Below, piece after piece: positions 17,689 to 25,495 of a stretch of 64,000 nt of DNA. The stretch comes from Mycolicibacterium tusciae JS617 (lineage in GTDB: Bacteria > Actinomycetota > Actinomycetes > Mycobacteriales > Mycobacteriaceae), in the NCBI RefSeq assembly GCF_000243415.2, contig NZ_KI912270.1:3844001-3908000 (forward strand). Direction: 5' to 3'. A model generated the notes under the pieces. It searched no databases, was not told where the DNA came from, and was given only the letters and a program-made list of their open reading frames with translations. Both the position numbers and the translations under genes were made by a program. Numbering within the stretch: the stretch's first letter is position 1; each line of letters opens with the position of its first letter.

Positions 17689-19238
17689 GACACCGATTCT
17701 GCAACCAATGCGTCGCGGGTGCCCACCAGGTAGTAGAGGACGAATCCCACGCCGCAGCCGATGAACCAGCTGTACTGCGCAGCGGTGTGCATACCCGCCA
17801 CCGAACCGCCCAGCAGAACCGGGATCATGGCCAGCACCGCGCCGACGACGGTGGCGAGTACGGCGACTCTGTTGAAGCCCTTGGTGTACCAGTACTTTCC
17901 GCCCTCGTCCATGGTGAAGAGGTCGTCGACGACCACCTTTTGCTTGCGCACCAAGTAGTAGTCGGCGATCAGCACGCCGAACAACGGGCCGATGAACGCA
18001 CCGAGGGTTTCCAGCGTGTAGTGGATGACCTCGGGATTGTTGTAGAGGTTCCACGGTGTGATCAGGACCGAACCGACTGCGGCGATCATGCCGCCTGCGC
18101 GCCAACTGATCCGCTGCGGGCTCACGTTGGAGAAGTCGAATGCCGGGCTGATGAAGTTGGCCACGATATTGATGCCGATGGTCGCAATCGTGAACGTCAA
18201 GGCGCCCAACATGATTGCGAATGTGCTGTCGATCCGGGCCACCGTCTGAACCGGGTCGGTGATCAGTTCGCCGAACACCGGCAGGGTCAGCGACGCGGTG
18301 ACGACCACCAGGACCGAGAACACCAGGAAGTTAACCGGAAGGCCGAGGAAGTTGCCGCGTTTGACCGCCGCGAACGACTTGCCGTACCGGGAGAAGTCAC
18401 CGAAGTTGAGCATCGGCCCGGAGAAATAGGACACCACCAGTGCGATCGCCCCCATCATCACCGGAAGCGAGGACCATCCGGTATAGGTGACATCGCCCAG
18501 GTTGAGATCGATTGCACCCCAACCTGCTTTGTAGATCAGGTATCCGCACAGGATGAACATCACGACATAGACGGCGGGCCCGCAGAAGTCGATGAACTTA
18601 CGGATCGACTCCATACCGCGCCAGAACACGCAGGCCTGCAGCACCCACAGCAGCAGGAAGCTGGACCAGCCGAGCAGCGACAGGCCGGCGAACCCGTAAT
18701 TCTCGACCTCCGCATATGGCATGAGGCCCGGAAACAGCTTGAGCAACACGATATCCAGGGCCGCCGAGGCCAGGTAGGTCTGAATGCCGTACCACGCCAC
18801 GGCGATCAGACCGCGAATGATTGCCGGGATATTGGCGCCAAGGACGCCGAACACCGACCGGCAGATCACCGGATAGGGCACGCCCGCGACCTGGCTGGGC
18901 TTGGCGACCAGATTGCAGAAGAAGTACACGATCGTGATGCCGACCAGCAGCGCCACCAGGACCTGCCAACTGGCGAGGCCGAGGGCGAACAGGCTGCCCG
19001 CCGTCACGTAGCCGCCGACACTGTGGACGTCGGACATCCAGAACGCGAAGATGTTGTAGGAGGTCCACGTCTGCTTGCCGAGGGGCGCGAGGTCCTCGTT
19101 CGTCAAGCGTGGGTCATAACCCGGTTTGATGACGCCGCCGCCGACCGGGTGGCCGGATGCTTCGACGAGGTCACCCGCGCCGATAACCGCGCCCGGCGGC
19201 AGGTCCTTCGTGGTCTGAGGTGTGTCGAGGTCGGTCAT
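17685..19238 (-). CDS. NCS1-family nucleobase/allantoin permease
   Basis: The 517-residue integral membrane protein has about 12 hydrophobic segments and NCS1 (Mhp1/PucI-type) hallmarks: WTSYNIFAFWMSDVHSVGGY in helix 1, PYPVICRSVFGVLGANIPA, WYGIQTYLASAAL and FGDFSRYGKS. It probably imports allantoin, hydantoin or a purine base by Na+ or H+ symport. The gene overlaps the racemase start by 4 bp and lies 53 bp downstream of the GntR regulator, all on one strand, which supports a role in allantoin uptake. Confidence 0.9.
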   Translation of the reverse strand: MTDLDTPQTTKDLPPGAVIGAGDLVEASGHPVGGGVIKPGYDPRLTNEDLAPLGKQTWTSYNIFAFWMSDVHSVGGYVTAGSLFALGLASWQVLVALLVGITIVYFFCNLVAKPSQVAGVPYPVICRSVFGVLGANIPAIIRGLIAVAWYGIQTYLASAALDIVLLKLFPGLMPYAEVENYGFAGLSLLGWSSFLLLWVLQACVFWRGMESIRKFIDFCGPAVYVVMFILCGYLIYKAGWGAIDLNLGDVTYTGWSSLPVMMGAIALVVSYFSGPMLNFGDFSRYGKSFAAVKRGNFLGLPVNFLVFSVLVVVTASLTLPVFGELITDPVQTVARIDSTFAIMLGALTFTIATIGINIVANFISPAFDFSNVSPQRISWRAGGMIAAVGSVLITPWNLYNNPEVIHYTLETLGAFIGPLFGVLIADYYLVRKQKVVVDDLFTMDEGGKYWYTKGFNRVAVLATVVGAVLAMIPVLLGGSVAGMHTAAQYSWFIGCGVGFVLYYLVGTRDALVAESVS

Positions 19239-19291
19239 GCGCGGACGCTATCCACGACGTGTTGCACAGGTATTTCCTGCGAACTACCCGG

Positions 19292-20011
19292 CTATTGCGC
19301 AGAAGATATATTCGGCGCGACGAGCAGGCCCGTGTCGGTCGGCAGGGTGGCGATCACGGAGTTGAGTCGCTGCGCGTGCAGTTCAGCGGTGGTGAGCAGT
19401 TGCTCGACGTCGCCGGCGAGGAACAACTCGACCATCCGTCGGTGGTCGGCGTGCAGCGCCGACCTCGCATCCGGCATCACATGCACCATCGACTGCACGG
19501 GTTCGGTGACGTTCCAGGCCGACTCGAGCATGCGCAGCAGCCGGTACATGCGGGACGGACGAGTCAGCGCGAGGTGGAACTCACGGCTCTGCCGGTGGTA
19601 GGTGAGCGGATCGTCGTCATGAATCGCCCGTTGCAGGACGTCGTGGACGGCCACGACCGCCGCGCGATCCTCGTCCGTTGCGTTGGCCACCGACGCGGCC
19701 AGCGCCGCCGCCTCCAAAGTCTCACGCACGATGTACATCTCGCGTAGTTCCTGCGGGGTCAGCTGGGCGACCGCGTAGCCGAAGTTACTGCGGTGAGCGA
19801 CGAGTCCCTCGCCGATCAGGGTCTTCAACGCCTCCCGCACCGGGATCTGGCTCACCCCGAACAGGTCGGCGACCTCAGCGAGTGGAATCGCGGTTCCGGG
19901 CAGGACAGCGCCGTCGAGGATCACGCGCCGCAACTCATCGAGAATGGCCTGTTGGGACCCGCCCGGAGAGGCGACGGTCAGCCGGTCGACCAGTACCGAG
20001 TGGCGCCGCAT
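19292..20011 (-). CDS. GntR/FadR (FCD) family regulator of the allantoin cluster
   Basis: The 239-residue protein has an N-terminal winged helix (ILDELRRVILDGAVLPGTAI and VADLFGVSQIPVREALKTL) and a C-terminal all-helical FCD domain with metal-ligand-like residues (ADHRRMVELFLAGD). It lies directly upstream of the permease and racemase on the same strand, so it probably controls the allantoin genes in response to a pathway intermediate. A specific operator was not identified. Confidence 0.88.
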   Translation of the reverse strand: MRRHSVLVDRLTVASPGGSQQAILDELRRVILDGAVLPGTAIPLAEVADLFGVSQIPVREALKTLIGEGLVAHRSNFGYAVAQLTPQELREMYIVRETLEAAALAASVANATDEDRAAVVAVHDVLQRAIHDDDPLTYHRQSREFHLALTRPSRMYRLLRMLESAWNVTEPVQSMVHVMPDARSALHADHRRMVELFLAGDVEQLLTTAELHAQRLNSVIATLPTDTGLLVAPNISSAQ

Positions 20012-20029
20012 CCGTTCACGGTAGGCAGA

Positions 20030-20953
20030 CTATGTTGCGTCGATGTTGCGTGCGAGCGCCCAAAGCGCTTCGAGGTCAGCCTGTTCCGTGCGCAGCGGAC
20101 TGAGCACGACGTCGGTGGCACCTGCAGCCAGATACGCTCTCAGCTGTTCGGTGACCCGCTGAGCCGATCCGATGCCCGCGAGGTCGACCACGCTGTCCAC
20201 GCCCTCCCTGGCGATCACCTTCCGATACGACGGAATCGACTCGTAGAAGCTCAGCCGCTCGGTCGCCACACGTCTCGCGAGGTTGTCATCGTCGGACACG
20301 AGCACCGGCACGGCGGCGATGATCCGCGGTTCCGGCCTGCCCGCATCCGCGGCGGCCTTGCCGATCGTCGGCTTGATGAACTCGGCGATCGTCTTGGGAC
20401 CGGCCAGGAAAGGCAGTGTGCCATCGGCGAGTTCGCCGGTCACCTGCAGGGCTTTCGGTCCCATTGCCGCCACGTAGATCGGCACTCGACCACCACCTGC
20501 GACCGTCACCGGCCATCCGGGTTCGGCAGTCAGTTCATCACCGTGGAATGCGACGGAGCCGGTGTCGAAGATCGAACGCAGGACGCTCAGATGGTCTCGC
20601 AATCGTCGAATCGTGTTGGGGAAGGACGTTCCGAACGCCTGCCGCTCGGGCTCGTGCGCCCCCAGCCCGAGACCCAGGCTGAAGTTGCCGTGCGAGGCGG
20701 CCTGCGCGGTCTGCGCCAGCGACGCGACGATCAGTGGATGGCGTGGGTTGATCGGCACGACCGAGGTACCCACGCCGAGGCCAGGCACCGCCGCGCCGAC
20801 GAGGCCGGCCAGTGCGATCGCGTCGTGATCGAACTGCTGCGCGAGCCAGACCTGGTGCACCCCGGCCTGATGGGCGAGGCGAGCCTGCTCGATCACATCG
20901 TCGACGACGTTGGCGGCGTTCGGTCGGGCGGAGAGGACGAGTCCGGTAGGCAT
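20030..20953 (-). CDS. LLM-class F420-dependent oxidoreductase
   Basis: The 307-residue luciferase-like monooxygenase shows VWLAQQFDHDAIAL, GTSVVPINPRHPLIVASLAQTA and LGLGLGAHEPERQAFG, typical of the mycobacterial F420-dependent TIGR03564-like group. The substrate is unknown. It ends 18 bp before the GntR start on the same strand, so the two may share a transcript, but its link to purine catabolism is only positional. Confidence 0.87.
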   Translation of the reverse strand: MPTGLVLSARPNAANVVDDVIEQARLAHQAGVHQVWLAQQFDHDAIALAGLVGAAVPGLGVGTSVVPINPRHPLIVASLAQTAQAASHGNFSLGLGLGAHEPERQAFGTSFPNTIRRLRDHLSVLRSIFDTGSVAFHGDELTAEPGWPVTVAGGGRVPIYVAAMGPKALQVTGELADGTLPFLAGPKTIAEFIKPTIGKAAADAGRPEPRIIAAVPVLVSDDDNLARRVATERLSFYESIPSYRKVIAREGVDSVVDLAGIGSAQRVTEQLRAYLAAGATDVVLSPLRTEQADLEALWALARNIDAT

Positions 20954-21019
20954 ACCGCGAGCAACCGGTGATGGGTCCTGAGGTATTCCGACGGAACCCG
21001 GTTGAGCGAAAGTCTTGCC

Positions 21020-21463
21020 CTACGCGGTACGGCGGGCCATCACGCGTGTGCGCAGACACTCCGTCGCGATGTCGAGGACCATCTTCTTGCCCCGCCGGAT
21101 GAGGAAGCCGGGAACCGGCGCCGCCAGATCGAGGATGATGTCGAACCGCACCCGCGTCCTGCCCTCGCCCTCTGAGGTGAGGTTGTATTCGGCATGCTGA
21201 CCGCGCTGCTGACCGGTTTCGGTCGCGTCCCAGACCACCCAGTCGTCACCCCAGTGGTACTCGAGGAGCTCCTTGTCGGTGATGCCCAGGATCCGAAACG
21301 TCGCCTTGACGTGGTGCGGCCTGCCGTCCGGATAGCGGTCAAGGACCTCGGTGTGCTTGTGCAACGGCGACCAGGACGGAACGTCTTCGATGTCGGCCAG
21401 CGCATCCAGGATCGCCTCAGGCGAGGCGTCGAAGACTAATTCTCTGGAAGCGCGAACAGCCAT
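21020..21463 (-). CDS. SRPBCC (START/polyketide-cyclase-like) protein A
   Basis: This 147-residue helix-grip protein begins SRELVFDASPEAILDALADIEDVPSWSP, the usual opening of mycobacterial SRPBCC proteins that bind lipids or hydrophobic ligands. It is a clear paralogue of the protein at 22,616-23,059 (same length, colinear; shared DGRP, VRFDI and PGF segments). The two flank the CoA-racemase gene on the same strand, suggesting one lipid-related operon. Function is otherwise unknown. Confidence 0.82.
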   Translation of the reverse strand: MAVRASRELVFDASPEAILDALADIEDVPSWSPLHKHTEVLDRYPDGRPHHVKATFRILGITDKELLEYHWGDDWVVWDATETGQQRGQHAEYNLTSEGEGRTRVRFDIILDLAAPVPGFLIRRGKKMVLDIATECLRTRVMARRTA

Positions 21464-21521
21464 AGTGGCAAATCATACACACCTCGTGTGCCTCATGTAA
21501 TGGATTTCGTAGCTAACCCGA

Positions 21522-22601
21522 CTACCAGCCGATCTCGCCGATGGGTGTGGCGGCCTGCGGCGGGGTTCCTACCGGGCCTGCCGGGGTGCGGGAAAAGCGC
21601 GGTGCCGGCGCCGCCTGCTCGACGCCGTGGGCCGACATCACCGTCGAACGCGCCAGCAGATGCTCGTTCTGAGCGGCTTCGGTCCAGGTGAGCACGGGTG
21701 TGACGCATGCGTCGGTGCCCGCGAAGACGGCGGTCCACTCGTCACGGGTCTTGCTCGCGAACCGGTCGGTGAAGATTCTGCGCATCTCGGGGTAGGCCCC
21801 CGCATCGAACTGGTTGGGCACCTCGTCGGGCGACAACCCGAGGCCGTCGAGCAGTTGCGCGAAGAACTGCGGCTCGATCGAACCGACGGCCATGTACCGG
21901 CCGTCGGCGGTTTCGTAGGTTCGGTAGAACGGTGCGCCGCCGTCGAGCATGAACGACTCGCGCTCGTCTTTGAGTGTCCCCCCGGCCTTTATCGTCCACA
22001 TCATCTGCGCCAGGATGCTGACACCGTCGACCATCGCGGCATCGATGACCTGGCCCGTGCCCGATCGCTCGCGTTCGTAGAGCGCGGTCACGATGCCCAG
22101 CAGCACGAGCATCGACCCACCCCCGAAGTCGGCCACCAGATTCAAGGGTGCGACCGGCGGGCGGTCACGGAACCCGATGGCGCTGAGTGCTCCGGTTTGC
22201 GACAGGTAGTTGATGTCGTGGCCCGCCGTCATCGCCAATGGGCCATCCTGTCCCCAGCCGGTGATCCGCGCGAAGATCAATCGCGGATTGAGCGCAGCGC
22301 AGTCGTCCGGCCCGATGCCGAGGCGTTCACAGGTGCCGGGGCGGAAGCAGTCGAGCAGCACGTCGGCCTTGGCCGCGAGGTCCAGCAGCGCCTGCGGATC
22401 CTTCTTGACGTCGAGGTCTACCGTTCGCTTTCCGCGGTGCATCAGGTCGATGTTCTCGGCGGGCATCGCAAGCCCGCCGGGCCTTCGCACCCTGACGACG
22501 TCGGCACCCAGATCGGCGAGCACCATCCCGGCGTGCGGCCCCGGCCCGATACCGCCGAGTTCGATGACCTTCACCCCGGCAAGGGGTCCGCTGTTCACCA
22601 C
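21522..22601 (-). CDS. mcr: Alpha-methylacyl-CoA racemase (CaiB/BaiF family)
   Basis: The 359-residue class III CoA-transferase-fold protein matches M. tuberculosis MCR in catalytic residues: His128 in TAGHDINYLS, Asp158 in LVADFGGGSM and Glu243 in GSIEPQF, each offset by two from the published His126, Asp156 and Glu241. Conservation of the IDAAMVDG and MLDGGAPFYRTYE segments supports the call. It interconverts (R)- and (S)-2-methylacyl-CoA, required before beta-oxidation of branched acids such as sterol side chains. It lies between two SRPBCC genes. Confidence 0.92.
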   Translation of the reverse strand: MVNSGPLAGVKVIELGGIGPGPHAGMVLADLGADVVRVRRPGGLAMPAENIDLMHRGKRTVDLDVKKDPQALLDLAAKADVLLDCFRPGTCERLGIGPDDCAALNPRLIFARITGWGQDGPLAMTAGHDINYLSQTGALSAIGFRDRPPVAPLNLVADFGGGSMLVLLGIVTALYERERSGTGQVIDAAMVDGVSILAQMMWTIKAGGTLKDERESFMLDGGAPFYRTYETADGRYMAVGSIEPQFFAQLLDGLGLSPDEVPNQFDAGAYPEMRRIFTDRFASKTRDEWTAVFAGTDACVTPVLTWTEAAQNEHLLARSTVMSAHGVEQAAPAPRFSRTPAGPVGTPPQAATPIGEIGW

Positions 22602-22615
22602 GGTTGGACGCTAGC

Positions 22616-23059
22616 TCAGCCGCCCTTTTTCACCTTCAGCACCTGCTTGCGCAGGCCGTCGGTGGCGGTCTCCATCGCGCCCTTCATCGCCCTCTTGAGC
22701 ACGAAACCGGGCAGCGGCACCGACAGGTCGACCTTGATGTCGAATCGAACCTTGGTCTTGTCCCCGTCGGGGGTCAGCGTGTACGACGCATCTTGCGCTT
22801 TCAGCGCGCTGGCACTGATGAGGGTCCAACTCGCCTTGTTCTCGGTCCACGTGTATTCGATGACTTGTTCGTCGGTGATGCCTGCGGATTTCACCTTCAT
22901 CTTGACCCGGCGCGGTCGTCCGTCGTCATAGGACTCCAGGACCTCGGCGCTCTGATACTGCGACGACCAATCAGGTGTCGACTCGACGTCGGCGATCACG
23001 TCGAGGATCTCCTCGGGACTTGCCTCGATCACAACCTCGCGGGAATCGCTGGTAGCCAT
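22616..23059 (-). CDS. SRPBCC (START/polyketide-cyclase-like) protein B
   Basis: This 147-residue paralogue of the protein at 21,020 starts with SREVVIEASPEEILDVIADVESTPDWSS and ends with a lysine-rich tail (LKVKKGG). It is encoded 14 bp upstream of mcr on the same strand, so the three genes probably form an operon. A ligand-binding or aromatase/cyclase-like role is typical of the fold, but no catalytic residues can be assigned. Confidence 0.82.
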   Translation of the reverse strand: MATSDSREVVIEASPEEILDVIADVESTPDWSSQYQSAEVLESYDDGRPRRVKMKVKSAGITDEQVIEYTWTENKASWTLISASALKAQDASYTLTPDGDKTKVRFDIKVDLSVPLPGFVLKRAMKGAMETATDGLRKQVLKVKKGG

Positions 23060-23090
23060 GGCGCGACCCTAGCCCGATACGGTTGACCGC

Positions 23091-23534
23091 ATGGAACTTT
23101 GGGAGCTTTCGGCGCGCGAGCGGATCAGGGACACCCTGGCTCGTTACAACTGGTCAGGCGACGCGATGCGACTGCCCGAGCTCGCCGAATCATTCTGCGA
23201 GGACGGCGAGCTCGAGCTTCGCGGCGGTGTGCCCGTTGAGGGTCGTGACGCCATCATCGAGTTCCTCGGTGGGGCTGTCGCGTCACCCAATGCGGCGGCC
23301 CGGGATTCGGGAGTGCGGCGCATCGTCCGCCACAACGTGACGAACATCCGGTTCACCGAGATGACGCCCCAGCGGGCTGAGGTCGTCTGCTACTTCACCG
23401 TGGTCACCGAAATCGGCCTCGACCACTACGGCCGCTACCGGGACCTCTTCGTGCCTGTCGGTGACGAGTGGCTGATCCGCCACCGCTTTGTCTCGACCGA
23501 CTGGCACGCGCCGAACTCGACGATGGCCGGCTAG
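23091..23534 (+). CDS. SnoaL/NTF2-like protein
   Basis: The 147-residue protein has the cone-shaped NTF2 fold pattern: an N-terminal helix (ARERIRDTLARYNWSGDAMRL), SFCEDGELELRGG, IIEFLGG, RHNVTNIRF and a final WLIRHRFVSTDW strand. Members act as hydratases, isomerases or ligand-binding proteins; SnoaL-like polyketide cyclases are relatives. It is divergent from the mcr/SRPBCC operon with 31 bp between starts, so the two promoters may overlap. Confidence 0.8.
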   Translation: MELWELSARERIRDTLARYNWSGDAMRLPELAESFCEDGELELRGGVPVEGRDAIIEFLGGAVASPNAAARDSGVRRIVRHNVTNIRFTEMTPQRAEVVCYFTVVTEIGLDHYGRYRDLFVPVGDEWLIRHRFVSTDWHAPNSTMAG

Positions 23535-23700
23535 GGAGCCGGCGGCACCAGCATCGACTGCCAGGTCCGGCGGACAAGGTCGCGTTGGCGTCACCCTTCC
23601 AGTTGTAACCGTCATTCAGGTCGCAGCCCGCTTACCCGGCACCGTTTCACATGGAATATCGCGCACACCACGAACATTGAGATCGGACTCCTGCGCCACC
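23531..23700 (-). pseudogene. Decayed fragment resembling the C-terminus of an Mce-family protein
   Basis: On the minus strand three short frames can be joined: RLYCRVAQESDLNVRGVRD...PCETVPGKRAAT (from about 23,708 down, ending in TGA), LNDGYNWKGDANAT, and LVRRTWQSMLVPPAP ending at TAG 23,531-23,533. The first segment resembles the conserved Cys-rich ..NVRG..PC...PGKRA.T motif I recall from Mce D/E-type proteins. At least two frame changes separate the parts. I read it as a remnant; 23,701-23,831 shows nothing further. Confidence 0.4.
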
Positions 23701-23831
23701 CGGCAGTACAGCCGTCAATTACGGTAATTCGCAGGCAGCCTCAACGCATTTGGTTTCGCTCACCAAGATCGGATCTCGATGAGTTAAAGGCTTGTCCGCG
23801 GGCGGCACCAAAATCGGTAGGCTCATCGCTT

Positions 23832-24185
23832 ATGAGTGACGCCGTCGATCCGACTGTTCCGCCGAGTGGCACCGGGTGTGTGGAGTGCGACGAGCTCGGC
23901 GGATGGTGGGTACACCTTCGCCGCTGCGCCGCGTGCGGCCACATCGGTTGCTGCGACGATTCGCTGGCCCGCCATGCGACGGCGCACTGGCGTACCACCG
24001 GGCACCCCATCATCAGGTCGTTCGAGCCGGGCGAGGACTGGTTCTGGGACTACGACGCCGACGAGTACTACGACGGGCCGGAACTCGCAGCGCCGGAAAG
24101 CCATCCCGAAGACCAGCCCCCTCCCGGGCCTACGGATCGTGTCCCCCAAAACTGGATGGCCCAGCTTCGGAGTCGGTCCGACTGA
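23832..24185 (+). CDS. UBP-type zinc finger protein
   Basis: The 117-residue protein has a ZnF-UBP domain in residues about 14-75: GCVECDELGGWWVHLRRCAACGHIGCCDDSLARHATAH, with the Cys/His ligands and the TGHPIIRSFEPGEDWFWDY core. The tail is acidic and proline-rich. In eukaryotes the domain binds the C-terminus of ubiquitin. Bacterial stand-alone copies occur in actinobacteria with unknown partners. Here it may recognise a protein C-terminus, but no partner gene is apparent. Confidence 0.82.
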   Translation: MSDAVDPTVPPSGTGCVECDELGGWWVHLRRCAACGHIGCCDDSLARHATAHWRTTGHPIIRSFEPGEDWFWDYDADEYYDGPELAAPESHPEDQPPPGPTDRVPQNWMAQLRSRSD

Positions 24186-24205
24186 GTTTGGGTAACCAGA
24201 CGAGC

Positions 24206-24379
24206 ATGACGAAGAAAAACCCCGACGATCCCGACACCGCCGAAACCGATGCGGGCCCCAGCGGCGCTGATGACGACGTCGAGAGCGATCCGGCCAGGGG
24301 CGGAGAGGGCGTCGACTGGTCCGATGAAGGCGGCGCGACGCCCAGCGGCCCCGCCGACACCGGCGATCACACGCAGTGA
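24206..24379 (+). CDS. Small acidic protein, 57 aa, unknown
   Basis: I do not recognise a family. An ATG 20 bp after the zinc-finger gene opens MTKKNPDDPDTAETDAGPSG and continues as a low-complexity, strongly acidic, probably disordered chain (many D, E, G, P, S) ending in TGDHTQ. Spacing suggests co-transcription with the zinc-finger gene. A purpine-free ribosome binding site weakens the call. Confidence 0.45.
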   Translation: MTKKNPDDPDTAETDAGPSGADDDVESDPARGGEGVDWSDEGGATPSGPADTGDHTQ

Positions 24380-24380
24380 G

Positions 24381-25361
24381 CTAGAGCGACTGCCCCAGCG
24401 CCGACAATGTCTCGGCGCCAGTATATTTCGGTGTCCAGCCCAACCGTGTCTTCGCCTTGGTGGTGTCCATGACGACCGAAGTGCGGCTGGCGTGCAGCCA
24501 TTCCAGCGAGGACGGGACGAAAGGAAGCCTGGCAATCACCCCCGAGGCCACCGTGGCGGTGAATCTCGGCACCCGGACGGGACGGGCGCCGAGTTCGTCG
24601 GCCACTGCCGAAATGGACACCAGGCCGTCACCTGCCAGGTTGTAGGCGCCCGGAGGGGCGGGGGTCGTCGCGGCCAGCGCGATCGCGGATGCGACGTCAT
24701 CGTGATGCACCAGTTGCAACGGTGTGCCGGGATCAGGGAGCGGCGGTTTGAACAGTGGCAGCATCTGCGTCACCCGCTTGACGGGTCCGGGGAGCTGATT
24801 CCACGGCATGACCTCGGCCAGCGCGGGCGCCTTCGGGCCGGCGACGACGCACGGCCGCAATACGTACACCTCGAGGTCGGACCCGCCGACTATGTCCCGA
24901 AGTGCGTTCTCGCACGCAGCCTTCTGTTCGGAGTAGTAATGCTCCGGCGAACCACGCGGCGGCACATCCTCGGTGATCGGATTTGGGTTGTCGGAGTGGT
25001 AGCCATAGGCGGCCACCGACGATGTGTAGACCAGGCGTCGCGGGCGTTGCGCGGCCACCGTCGCCTCGAACACATTGCGGGTTCCTGCGAGGTTCACCCG
25101 CGCGCTCTCCTCGCGCGTGCCCATGATGATGAAGGCCAGATGAACGACGACGTCTGCGTCGGCGACCAGGCCGTCGACCGCCTCGCGCTCGGTGATGTCG
25201 CCCTGCCGGTACTCGGTCTTGGTCCAGCCCTGACCCGCCGGGTCGAATGGTCGACGGGCCATCCCGATGATCCGCTCGACAACGGGATCACGGTCCAGCG
25301 CGGTGACGGCCGAGATCCCGATTTCACCCGTCGGGCCGGTGACGGCGACAGTAAGACCCAT
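24381..25361 (-). CDS. NAD-dependent epimerase/dehydratase family protein
   Basis: This extended SDR has a Rossmann motif TVAVTGPTGEIGISAV (TGxxGxxG) at the N-terminus, the strand DVVVHLAF, YTSSVAAYG (catalytic Ser) and YYSEQKAACE (YxxxK). The ATG at 25,361 gives MGLTVAVTG and 326 residues; an upstream ATG would add only eight non-conserved residues. The substrate is unknown, and nucleoside-diphosphate sugar or steroid-like alcohols are typical. It converges on the small acidic gene with a 1-bp gap. Confidence 0.87.
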   Translation of the reverse strand: MGLTVAVTGPTGEIGISAVTALDRDPVVERIIGMARRPFDPAGQGWTKTEYRQGDITEREAVDGLVADADVVVHLAFIIMGTREESARVNLAGTRNVFEATVAAQRPRRLVYTSSVAAYGYHSDNPNPITEDVPPRGSPEHYYSEQKAACENALRDIVGGSDLEVYVLRPCVVAGPKAPALAEVMPWNQLPGPVKRVTQMLPLFKPPLPDPGTPLQLVHHDDVASAIALAATTPAPPGAYNLAGDGLVSISAVADELGARPVRVPRFTATVASGVIARLPFVPSSLEWLHASRTSVVMDTTKAKTRLGWTPKYTGAETLSALGQSL

Positions 25362-25424
25362 GCCGTCCTGGATGCCCGCTGCCACCGGATGCGAAACGGC
25401 CGCGGCAGGGCCGCATACCTAAGC

Positions 25425-25482
25425 GCGAGTGTGCGGATTTCTCCGCCGATGCGGCGTGTTGCGCACGAAACCGCACACTCGC
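25425..25482. repeat. Long inverted repeat (possible terminator or intergenic repeat element)
   Basis: GCGAGTGTGCGG (25,425-25,436) pairs perfectly with CCGCACACTCGC (25,471-25,482), and the stem continues inwards through TTTC/GAAA with one bulge. Inside the loop CGCCGATGCGGCG forms a second 5-bp hairpin. It lies between the desaturase stop (25,496) and the upstream start of the epimerase gene, both on the minus strand. It lacks a U-tract, so it may be a mycobacterial intergenic repeat rather than a classical terminator. Confidence 0.6.
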
Positions 25483-25495
25483 CAGCCAGGTCGGC

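Noticed and set aside
17682..19601. A 639-residue plus-strand frame over the permease
   Set aside because: Its sequence is rich in His, Gln and Asp repeats and is the reverse-strand image of the hydrophobic permease.
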